Assembly: GCF_932294415.1 (NCBI RefSeq)
Contig: NC_065543.1
Span: 42,926,277 to 42,990,276 of the forward strand
From: Quercus robur
Taxonomy: Eukaryota; Streptophyta; Magnoliopsida; Fagales; Fagaceae
DNA length: 64,000 nt
Direction: 5' to 3'
This document shows, piece by piece, positions 35,198 through 45,613 of the stretch. Every line of letters starts with the position of its first letter. Positions within the stretch are counted from its first letter, which is position 1. The notes beneath the pieces are model-generated. The model searched no databases. It saw only the letters and a program-made list of their open reading frames with translations, and had not been told where the DNA came from. The position numbers and the translations under genes were made by a program.

Positions 35198-35853
35198 AAA
35201 TATTTTGAAGTTCGATCTTCTTAATTAATATTTTATAATAATTTTTTTGTTCTAGAAATGGTTTTTTTCTTGAATATTGAATAAAATTGCTTTACTAATC
35301 TAGATTTATGAGATTAGAAGTTTCTTGTATTTCGACATTTCTAGGAAACTATAACATATTATAATATTTACTATAAAAAGTATACTATATTTTTTAGATT
35401 GATTAAATAATTTTGAAATTTATAAATAAGAATTTAAAGCACAAAATACTTTCATATTAAAAAAATGTAGAAATTCAAGCAACCTCTCAAACATTTCCTC
35501 AAGCACATTCTCATAACTTAATTCCATGATTCCAAGAAAATTGGATTGCTCAAAAAGTAATAAAGTTCTGTATCTTGGCTTTATCCATAAAAGACAATCT
35601 GGATGCAGCCGTCTCGTTATCCTTTATGCTTTGACATAATTTTTTACCATCGGGAAGTGTGCGTGAACTTGACTCCCAACCTTATTGGATCCATGATATC
35701 CTTCCTTTGCATTCTACAAGAAGTCTTTAATTGTTTGCCATGACTAATCAAGAGCTCCATGTTTACAGATGTTGTGTTTGTGTGCATGTTTTATTAGAAA
35801 TATTTCTAAGAATGATATACCATGATTCTTATTTATTTTTATTTTTTATTTCC
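35198..35853. other. AT-rich intergenic sequence, nothing recognised
   Basis: No ORF or terminal repeat seen between the two small DNA elements. Confidence 0.5.
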
Positions 35854-35856
35854 TTA

Positions 35857-36886
35857 GAGCATCCGTAGTAGTTGTTGCATAAAAAATGTCATTTTGACAT
35901 ACCAAAAACCTACTTTATTATTTTACCACATCATTTTACAATATCTCATTTATTAGATGTTTTATCATTCAATTCTATACATTAAAATAATATTTACTAC
36001 ACATTAAAATAATATATTATCTCCTCCCCATTATCATCAACAACATCAACGGCACAACCACCAACCACCAATATCCACTGCTGCAACAACACCTCTATTG
36101 CAAACCAACCACCACAATTATTCACCAATATGGCAATATCAGATCAACCCAAATTACAGCCAAAAAAAAAAAAAAACCCACAAATTGAACAGATTGCAGC
36201 AAAAAAACCCAAATTTCAAGCTCACACCGCCAAGCACCACCTTCAACCACCAAATCCACCAACCATTGGCTGTTGTTAAAACCCATCTACCACCATTGAT
36301 GAAGCTAAGAGAATCGATGAAACCTTTATAGAATTGGTGAAACTGAGATTGAATAGTGAATTGGCAATATCGATGGTGGCTCAGCGAATCGGTGATATCG
36401 GTGGTGGCTTAGTGATGGTGGCCCAGCGATATCGTTGGTGGCTCAATGATGGTGGCTCAGCGAATCGGCAATACCGATGGTGGCTCGGTGAAGGAGATTT
36501 TATAGATCAGTGATGATGGAATTTGTGAGATATAAGAGAGGAAATTGGTGGTGGCTCATGATTCATGAATGGGAAGAGAATAGAGTAAAAGGGAAGAGGG
36601 AAGAAGAAAGAGTATGAGAGAGTGGAGATGGAGGCGGTGAATCTGTGGCTGAAGGAGAAGATGAAAGAGATATTTTAATTGGGATGAGAGAGAAAGATGA
36701 ATAAGAAAATAATAAACCATATACCATTTTTTGTCCGTACCGTGCCAAATTGTGAGGGTATTGTTCAATGTTGCAAAAATTTGACACATTTAACACATCT
36801 GATAAAGCTTCATTTTTGGTGTTTGGTATGCCAAATGTGCCATATTATAGCATTTAGCACAGATACCACATCTGTTGTGGATGCTC
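35857..36886. mobile_element. Non-autonomous PIF/Harbinger-type element, 1.0 kb
   Basis: Inverted ends GAGCATCCGTAGTAG and (reverse strand) GAGCATCCACAACAG, flanked by TTA on both sides (35854-35856; 36887-36889), the 3-bp duplication typical of Harbinger. The interior has CCACCA-rich (36040-36300) and GGTGGC-rich (36370-36490) low-complexity blocks that are partly complementary. No transposase. A related element lies at 60210-61102. Confidence 0.82.
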
Positions 36887-36889
36887 TTA

Positions 36890-37260
36890 TACTCGTTATA
36901 ATGCCTTCTTCCTTTTGCTATATTGTTGTGAGATAAAATTTCAAACTTTTTAGTCCCCCCCCCCCCCCCCCCTTTTTCTAAATTGTTGCACTAGATCTTT
37001 TTTCAAACTTCAGAGTCACTTTTGCATATTTCAAAAGTTCATATAACACATTAGCTTCTATTAAGGTAGAGAGGTGAAACTAGATAAGAATTTTTCAAAT
37101 AGTTCATATATTGTTGAAGAAATTGAAACTTCTATATAGGCCTAATCTATAAATCTTTCTAAAAACCTTTCCAATATTTCCTTTTAGTATTTATACAAAT
37201 GGGATATCCTAAACTTATGTTAACATTATTGCATAAGGCAAAATAATACTGTCAAGTACT
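36890..37260. other. Intergenic sequence with poly-C run
   Basis: A C run of about 18 bases near 36955-36972. Otherwise AT-rich, nothing recognised. Confidence 0.6.
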
Positions 37261-37261
37261 G

Positions 37262-37500
37262 CTCTAAATATATTTTTGATATATTTTAATACAATGATAG
37301 CCAATATGGACACTTAAGAGATTTTCAGCCCTACAAATGGTATGCATGTAATCAGTTATCAGAATCTTGGAACAACAAAAATTATACTTGGTTTCCCTAT
37401 TGTCCTCTTGGTTGTAAACTACTTCAGGATGAATTCACAAAAAATAATACTGGTAAGTACGTCTCTTAATATATTTCTGATACATATTAATACAATGATA
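37262..37500. repeat. Tandem repeat, first unit and start of second, split by the LINE
   Basis: The block with ATATTTTAATACAATGATAGCC, TTTTCAGCCCTACAAATGGT, ATCAGAATCTTGGAACA and GGTTTCCCTATTGTCCTCTT recurs, diverged, after the LINE at 42142-42330. The second unit starts near 37474 and is interrupted at 37500. The repeat is therefore older than the LINE. Confidence 0.72.
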
Positions 37501-37984
37501 AAGATGTGGAAAAAGCTTAAGCTGTTAGAGGAGGAAAAAGGTGTTTTGGCAGTGAGCTCCTAGGATGTATCAAACTCTAAACATCACACAAAATTCAGTA
37601 TTTTATTCAAGTTACAAATCAGCCAGGAGTTCAACAGGGAGGCATTTAAATCTACAATCCATAAACTTTGGCAAGGGTCGCATGGTGTTACATTAAAGAG
37701 GTTGGCAATAATCTCTTTCTGGCTATTTTTACAAGTGAAGAAGATATGATGGAGGTCTTAGATAGAAGTCCTTGGTCCTTCGATAGGAGACTGATTTTAA
37801 TGAAGCAATTCAATGGTGATCTTAGTTTAGGTAATGTTTCCTTCCAATACTCCCCTTTCTGGATCTAGGCTTTCAATATCCCCATTAAAAGTATGAATTC
37901 CGTCGTTGGTACTAGGATTGCCAATGAGATTGGTGTGCCAATTTTGATTGATGCTCCAAAAAGTGGTTTAGCTTGGGGTCCTTT

Positions 37985-40439
37985 TGTCACGCCCCGAACC
38001 CCAAAGGGTCCAAAGTATGAGAAAAACATCTCAAAAGTACCTGTAGAGTTTTCCTTTTTGACAATAAAATCCAATTAAATTATATCAAGTACCAGCATCA
38101 AGAATTGTCATAATAATTCCATTAAATATACTCTCAAAGTAAGTCAGAGCTCCATGCAACAATTAGAAGGACCATTGGCCACAAAGGAATAGATGTCTGA
38201 ATAAATAATTACATATTATTAGCTTGTCCCATCAGTAGGAATAAAGTCACAACCACTATAATAAACAAAAGAAATGAGTCAAACCTATTTTAAGATGTAC
38301 ATCATCTAATATCTCCATCACAAAAATTCAGCCTCCATCAGTAATTAGTCTAACTACTGTTAGCCACCAAAAAGCTGTCTCAAAAGATTGTTGCCTACTC
38401 TTAAAAGTTTATAAATAATGGGATGAGACAGAGCCCAATAAGTAGCATAATTAATGGGAGTGGGGAAAATGCAAGTTTCATTTTCAATAATAATAATATG
38501 ATATGACAAGAATGACTGAATAATGAAACATAAAATTTCTTAAAGTAAATACCTTGAAACTATATACTATAATCTGTGAGCATCAACAATATAATTTTCA
38601 AGTCATAATATTTAACATAAGGTAAATTATCACAAATATACCACACTACCACATAGACCGGTCTGGGGATCCACTCATTCACAACTGGCATGATATTGTT
38701 CTCTCTGGTATGTAGACTCTTGGCCACATGGACAGCAGCCTCACCCATACCCTTAAGGTTTTTCTCTCCCCCCATGGGCAGCAGAGAGAGTGCATCAAAT
38801 AGGACCTCTCTTGCATGTAGTCTCTTGGCCCTATGGGTAGTAGCCTCACCCACATACAATCAAGGAACCTCTTTCCCCCATGGACAGTAGAGAAGAATGC
38901 GTCATCCAAAGTGAAAGGGCACTGACCTAGATTTGATTTCGTTGTCACAAAGACTACGAAAACCAAATTGGGGTGATCACCGGGAAATCACACATGGCAT
39001 GGTGTTAAAACTACATAAAACTCATATGTTACATTACTTTGAAACACATAGTTTATATTGAGGTAGTTTCAGAAAAACCTTAAATAATCTAACTTCCACA
39101 AAGTTCGTAAGGTTTTCGACTTCATTCTTGTCAAGAGATTTTCTATCAATTTCCACATAATAAGACAAGATAAACATCTTTAAATTTTCTAATATACCAT
39201 AAATTCCATGATTTCCCTATCAAAGATTAAATAAAAGATGCTTATTTTTCCATATCAACAATTCATGCATTTCCCCAAATGCAATACCAAATATGATGCA
39301 TTTTTATATATATAATCATATATATATATATATATATATATATTAAGGTTACGACACAATAGTTTTTAGGAAAATATAGTTTCCACAGGTAGTTTCCAAA
39401 AGTGTGTTTAACCCAAAAACAACATTTATGCAACATGGTTATTTTTAAAAAAATCCTATTCAAAAGCTACTTACCTCACAACCGCAAAAGCCTAATTCTC
39501 CAAGCTCCAAGGAGATTAGCTAGAACCTAAACAATATCAAGTAAACCTATCACAATAAGCATAGAGCTTGAAATTGTATCTAGCTACAATTTAGGAATTG
39601 CCAAATAAGCACTTAATTAGGCAAGCCTAGTATTTAACCTCATCAATAATAATATATTCCACTTCCAAAGTTTATCAACAAATTGATTCACAAGGCATAA
39701 ACTCCAATTTATAAAGTTAACCCATTAATATCATCTCCAACATTATGACTAGCTTCCATAAAATTTACACTACATCATTAACAGACCCATGAAAGCAAAA
39801 TCAAAATATCCTCCAAGACAAGAAATTTAAAACTTCAACTAACTCCAAATAAACCCAATGGCAATGGAAAAATTAGATTTACCAACCATCACATGTTATA
39901 ACTTAAAACTCCTAAATTTTCCACCATACATAAACCTTAAGTAGTCATCATTAGCACAAACCATAAACCCACTCATCAAATAATTCCACCAATGCAAAAC
40001 CCATACATAAAAACACATAAATATCACTTTCAATGCTCATAAATTACATGGTTATTATTAAAGCTTAGATAAAAATAATCTCAAGCAAAAGTGTAAAACC
40101 CACCAAAAAGATTAGAAATTTTTACCTCATAAAAAGGATGTGAAGGTACTTATAGATTCTCAAGAATTTTCTGGTGATCTTGCCGGAAAAATGATGGTGG
40201 AGATGTTGAATTGGAGTGGGTACCGTGGGAGAGGATGAGGGAGTATGAGAGAGATGTTTGTGTTGTGTTGAGAGAAAATGAAAAAAAGAAAAGAAAGGAA
40301 GTGAGTGAGCTGGCCAAAGGGATAAAGAGATGAGTGAAAATGAGTGGTGGGGAAGGGTGTTAGGTGGGGCACATGGGAACTTAAAAAAATCTGCTCTCTA
40401 TTTTTTTTTTTTTTTGGTCTGACTGACTGGGATGTTACA
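37985..40439. mobile_element. Solo LTR (2.46 kb) inserted in LINE ORF1
   Basis: Starts TGTCACGCCCCGAACC and ends GGGATGTTACA, with a perfect 5-bp target duplication CCTTT (37980-37984; 40440-40444). The LINE coding frame resumes on the far side with one duplicated CCTTT, which proves the borders. No gag-pol is present between the ends, hence solo LTR. It carries a TA microsatellite near 39305-39345 and a conserved block near 38680-38990 shared with 45614-48816, in opposite orientation. The family looks like a long-LTR gypsy or LARD group; this is inference. Confidence 0.88.
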
Positions 40440-41113
40440 CCTTTCCTTAGGATTCGAGTGGATATTGATGTTACCAAACCTCTTATGAGAGGAAAAATGA
40501 TTCATGTTGAAGGAGTGGAAGCATATTGGGTTTTCTTTAAGTATGAAAGGCTTCCTAGCTTTTGTTATAGATGTGGTATACTTGGTCATCAAGATCAGGA
40601 GTGTCGAAAGGTACATAAAGGTTGTCTTTCAATGGATGAGGGTGAACTTCAATACGATCCTTGGATGCGTGTAGTTGCTCCAAAAACTACACAAAGAAAA
40701 GGAAGCCCTAGTCCATCCAAATTCAGTAAGGATGATGCTCAAGGTTCTGATGGAAACGAAGTGATTGCTCGACAACCTATCATTCACCTTCAACCTTCAA
40801 CTGCTCTGATGACCATTAGAGCTGACATGGAAGCTGTTCCAGATTCTTCTTTATTTCCAAAATCAAATCCACCCAACAATTCACGGATAAGTGATTTGGA
40901 AATCACCAATCCTTTAAATGAAGCTTTCTCGGTTACACAAGATCTGGCTTGTGGGGATTTTAGGACCCGTTTATTTGATGAGATTCCTTCTTCGAATCCA
41001 ACTCTAACTCATAAGCAACAACAGGCATCTGCTAAGGAAACCAATGGGATTTTCGTGATTGAGGGGAATATCTTGGCAGATACGGATAGAAAAATATCAA
41101 AGGAAGAGAATTT

Positions 41114-41257
41114 AGGGTTTGTTTGGTAACGTTGTTTGAATAACAGTTTTTGTTGCTTAAATAACACAACAAGTATTTCTACAACACTTTTTCACCTACA
41201 CGTATTTCCACAATACTTAAACAATGTTACTAGAACAATATTACCAAATGGGCCCTT
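41114..41257. mobile_element. hAT-like MITE inside the LINE
   Basis: About 144 bp with inverted ends AGGGTTTGTTTGGTAACGTT and (reverse strand) AGGGCCCATTTGGTAATATT. It sits between the end of the ORF1 frame and the endonuclease remnant. No clean target duplication. Confidence 0.7.
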
Positions 41258-42141
41258 AATTTTTTAGATGGAGGTGGAGATTTGTTCATTTATTGGGACA
41301 AAAAAACCAACTTTGAGATCCTAGAAATGTATGTTACGGAGATATAATATTCAAACATCCCATGAGAATTTGCCAAAGTCTCAACTTCCTGGAAAACAAG
41401 TTTCATCAAACTTGGATCCTTCACTTAACAAAAAATAGGCTCTTAGGTCGAACAATCTGAGTGGCTCTTAAAAACCTGTTGGGGGTGGGTATTCTTCTAC
41501 CCCCTTCTCCACCATGAAGATATTGAGCCTTAATTGTCAAGGGCTTGAGATCCCTGAGGCAATTGAAGAACTCTGTTGTTTGGCGAGAGAAAAAGTTCCC
41601 AAAATCTTTTCCTGTTTGAAACTCGTCTAGACATGGATGGTTTTCATAGGTTGCAGAGAAATTGGATTTTTCAGCTGGTTTTGTAGTTCCTAGAATTAGT
41701 TTGGGTGGTGGTTTGACTCTTCTTTGGGTAGATTGTGTGGATTTGGACATCCAAACATTTTTCCCACATCACATTGACGCTCTAATTAATCAAGATGGTG
41801 TTGTTTGGCGCTTTACTGATTTTTATGGACATCATGAAATTTCAAGAAGAGGAGAATCGTGGGATTTGAATATATACTGAATTTTGCGTGAGAAATGTTT
41901 ATATTAATGCGAAGGAGAGAAAATGACTTTTTGTTAGAATATCTTTATTTTTTTTTCTTTTCTTTTATTGTTTGTTTCTTTTAAAATGTAATTGTGTTGC
42001 TCTAGCTCTTACTAGAGTTGTAACTTGCAAAAGAGAATGTGGAGACCATTGTTTTGACTCTCTTTTATCTTTCCCCATTCTATAGCATAATATTGAATAA
42101 ATATAGTCTACTATTTTTTCCTCTAAAAAAAAAAAAAAAAA

Positions 42142-42330
42142 AATACAATGATAGGCAACACTGAAATTTTTGAGATTTTCACCCTCCAAATGGTATGTAT
42201 GTCATTAGTTATCAAAATCTTGGAACACCATTAATTATAAAAATATTTAGTGAAAAGCGTACTTGGTTTCCTATTGGCCTTTTTTGGTTTTAAACAACTT
42301 CAAGATAAATTCACACAAAGCAAGAATTTT
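42142..42330. repeat. Second unit of the tandem repeat, right of the LINE
   Basis: Diverged copy of 37280-37450: AATACAATGATAGGCAACAC, TTTCACCCTCCAAATGGTAT, ATCAAAATCTTGGAACACC and CTTGGTTTCCTATTGGCC in the same order. Confidence 0.72.
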
Positions 42331-42958
42331 GGAAAGAGAGTGAAGGAAATGGACTTATCTATATCTATATAATACTAAAAATTGAAGTGTAGCATTTAAT
42401 GTTACTATGTTCACGTTGAACCATGTCAGCAGCCATGTCATTTCCATAATCTTTCTTAAATTTTTCTTACAATTTTAAAATGCTAATAAAATTAAAATAA
42501 ATCCCAACTTATCTCCATCATAAAGCCCACTTCTTAGAAATTTAATTCCACTAGCCCACTTTTTATAAATTTAATTCCACCATAAAGCCCAAATCCAAGC
42601 ATTTTCAATAGAAAACCCTTTGAAAATCATGGTTACAGGCAGAGGCGGAGCCACGTTGCCCCTTGGGGGGGCCGTGGCCCCTGAAAAAAAAAAAAAAAAA
42701 AAAAAAGTCCACCAGCCTATATAAAAAATTTAATTGGGCCCCTCCAATGATGTACATCCGGCCCCCCTCTCATTTCTGTTCAATTCACTCCCAGCCCTAG
42801 CATGCTTTAGTTTAAATTATAGGCCTCTTTTATCTTCTAGTAAAACAAAACATGGCCCTCTTATATCTAAATATTCAAAGGCACTACCCAACAAAATAAC
42901 ATTTTATCACCCATTCTCAATCTCAAAATTAGAACCTTTTCTTTTGCTCTTCTTTTTA

Positions 42959-43146
42959 GAGAGGTGCTACGTCCATAAAATTTTTACAATATTTTTACAA
43001 ATCATAAGTGGTTAGTTGTTATTGGTTCAAATTTGAACCTAACACTAAGATTACTTTTTTGCTCCAACAATAACAACCAGTAACAACCTGCCACTTATGA
43101 TTTGTTGTAAAAATGTTGTGAAAATATTGTAGACATATCATTTCTC
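42959..43146. mobile_element. MULE-type palindromic MITE inside the hAT
   Basis: 188 bp with long inverted arms (GAGAGGTGCTACGTCCATAA versus reverse-strand GAGAAATGATATGTCTACAA; inner arms share AAATCATAAGTGG). Perfect 9-bp target duplication TTCTTTTTA at 42950-42958 and 43147-43155, the length made by Mutator-like transposases. Confidence 0.85.
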
Positions 43147-43688
43147 TTCTTTTTATTCTCTTCTTGTCTTCTGTGTACTTGCCACCGCCCACTCCACTAG
43201 TACCAGCAGCTTCCAAACAAAACAAAACCTTAGCTTAGCCCTCCTTTCAAACTCGGTCCTCATGATCCCAAAAAAAAAAAAAAAAACTGACCATTATTTT
43301 CTTTCTTCTTGCTTTCTTAAAATAAATCATTCAGAGGGTGAGTTTTCAGTTTTCTTTTCTTTCTTCAGCACTACACCTTCATCTCTTTTTTTAGTGTTTT
43401 TTTTTTCTTCTTCTCAACTATATACGCTTAAATATTTACATGCACTTTAATTTTTCATAGATTTTTAGAGAAATATATGATTGAAGGCATGGGGAGGTAT
43501 AAATAACATCCATATAATTAATAATAGGAATGATGATATGTTGACTGTTTAAATTACAGTGGAAATTTTGTTTTTTTCTTAAGTACGAATAACATCCATA
43601 TAATTAAGTAAAAATTTTAATTAAGATTTTATTTTTTAAGTTCTTTTCAGGTTAATTTTTGAGTCATATTCTTAAAGCTTAAAGAATT

Positions 43689-43967
43689 ATGAGCAAACGA
43701 AAAACAATTGATGCATTTTTTAAGAAAAAAGATGTTAGCAATTCAGAATTTAGGACACCTATGATTGTAGAAACAAATGTGACTGTAGAAATAAATGTTG
43801 ATACTTCAATGCCTAATGAACACCCTTTCAAATGTTCAAGAATTCAATCTGAACAGATAGATTGTGATCCAGGATCACGTAAACAAATATGTGAATTTCC
43901 TATCAAGAAACAAGATGAATCCGACGATGTTATTTCAAAGAAGGTCCATATCAACCTAAAAATATAG
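43689..43967 (+). pseudogene. N-terminal fragment of TTF-type hAT transposase
   Basis: A 92-codon frame beginning MSKRKTIDAFFKKKDVS, with TSMPNEHPFKCSRIQSEQID and DPGSRKQICEFPIKKQDE. This is the start of the plant zinc-finger MYM-type-1-like/TTF transposases; the family protein continues for several hundred residues, all lost here. The ORF ends soon after the TTF start. Confidence 0.85.
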
Positions 43968-44051
43968 ACTGTCCATATAACAATGATAATCGTCGTCGTC
44001 GAAAATCGGCCCCCCCATGTAAAAAATCCTGGCTACGCCCCTGGTTACAGG

Positions 44052-45608
44052 TTTTTGTATTTCCTTCCCTTTTGTTGAAAACCATGGTTACCTCAACTTT
44101 GTGTATTCATCATGTCAGATTTTGTTCCTTCCCCTTCCCCTTCCCCTTCCCCCCACCTTCTGTTTCTCATGCAAATTTAGTTTTTTCTCCTTCCCCACCT
44201 TCTAACGGCAATCTCCCTGTCTTCCTTCCTCCTCTCCTCACAATATATAAATACTGACAGAAGCTGAATGATTCAATTGAGGTATCTCTAAATTCTAGTT
44301 TGTTTTGTGCTCTATTCTTTTGCTTGGTATTTTTTTATTCCCTTTTTACATTTTGTTGCTGCCTTTTTTGTGCTATATACCCAAGGTAATTTGATCAGAG
44401 TTTTCAATACTATAGCAGCTTTACTTTGTGATTGTGGGATGAGAAATCTGTGTATGTATCAAATTTCTATAGTAGAGAAGCTACTACCTTCATGAAGCAT
44501 TCTAAATTACTAGAGTAGATCACCCATGCTATCGAAATTTTTATATGATTACCTATGGTGGCAAGTTTTTTACAGATACTGAAACCCAATATGGGTGCAA
44601 GATATTCCTAATAGCTTTGAGAGATTGGGGTTTGATTATGGTTGAAATATGTCCTGGCCATGGACATAGTTCTAGATTTGAAAGGTACTTTGATTGCATA
44701 TTTTAATTAATTGACCAAGCCTTACCTAACAGCAGCTCATCCTTTATGACTAATGAAAATATTTTGGATCTATAAATGCTTTAATTTTGTTTTAGAATAT
44801 TCTTTGGTGTGGTTTTGAGAAACAAACACTAAAACACACCTGTTGTACTAGGTTGCAAAGTACAGTTAACTCTACAGTGTTAAAGTCTTCAAGTCATGAG
44901 CTCATTACGTGATTGCTATTGTAGAAGTGTATTCTGAGATAGTTAATAATTGACTTTTTGTTAGTTTCTTAGCTAGATTAGTTAGTTTGTTGTTTTCCCA
45001 CCTCTTTGTGTTAGGGTATATAAACAGAGGATTAGTTGAAATTATTCACTCTTTTAAATTCAATTAGTCAATTAGCTTTGAGCTTTGGTACCAGCCTTAT
45101 CACACTTATTTATCATGTCAAAAATCATTACATCCAAAACTTAAGCCATTACAAAAACAGAGGATTAGTTGTAACTATTCATTCTTTTCAATCCAACAAT
45201 CTTTAACAAGACAATGCTAATAATATAAATCAAACATATTGTAGACGTGTAAATTTGTTAGTGAAATATCTTTTAATGATGCAAAGTTTAAAAAAAAAAA
45301 AAAAGAAAAAAAGAAAAAGAAAAAAATGAATGCAATAGCCATTCATTTAAAGATAAAAGAAAAAGAAAAACTAATAGGATTGAGAAGCTACTACCTTCAT
45401 GAAGCATTTTGAATTACTACCAGATGTAGTGCAACTTTGGAGAATCCATAAGTATACCATTGTTATTTGTCAATTACAATTGTTGCTTTTGTTATCATTG
45501 TTTTGTGTTGAATAGAAGTAATGAACCTATATACTTGGCCTAAATTGAACATGATTGTGCCAAATTTTGAGATGCATATCCTTTTGAGTTATCAAATATG
45601 CCTAGACC
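44052..45608. other. Helitron A interior, no gene recognised
   Basis: Starts with a CCTTCC microsatellite (about 44128-44151). It contains two copies of GAAGCTACTACCTTCATGAAGC (44477 and 45386) and two of AAACAGAGGATTAGTTG (45023 and 45157). Around 44880-45080 there is an LTR-like stretch with GGTATATAAACAGAGG, too weak to call. This part is absent from Helitron copy B. Confidence 0.5.
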
Positions 45609-45613
45609 ATATG

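Larger units (their letters stand above)
37501..42141 (+). mobile_element. LINE (L1-like) with internal deletion, carrying nested insertions
   Basis: Flanked by AATACAATGATA at 37489-37500 and 42142-42153 (perfect 12-bp target duplication) and ending in a poly-A tail (42126-42141). ORF1 starts near 37504 (MWKKLKLLEEEKG), contains a DUF4283 block (SPWSFDRRLILMKQF, VSFQYSPFWI), and is cut by a solo LTR. It resumes at 40445 and reaches a CCHC knuckle CYRCGILGHQDQEC near 40562-40603. The second part shows only the first portion of an endonuclease (about 41515-41880), then a 3-prime UTR; reverse transcriptase is missing. Frameshifts and stops are present. Removing nested DNA leaves about 2 kb. Confidence 0.87.
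42640..44043 (+). mobile_element. Internally deleted TTF-type hAT element
   Basis: Inverted ends CAGAGGCGGAGCCACG and (reverse strand) CAGGGGCGTAGCCAGG, with a perfect 8-bp target duplication GTTACAGG (42632-42639; 44044-44051). It contains only the N-terminal part of a transposase gene and carries a MULE-like MITE at 42959-43146. Poly-A near 42685-42706. Confidence 0.92.

Noticed and set aside
44880-45080. Possible copia-type LTR with TATATAAACAGAGG
   Set aside because: No TG/CA borders or target duplication could be set.
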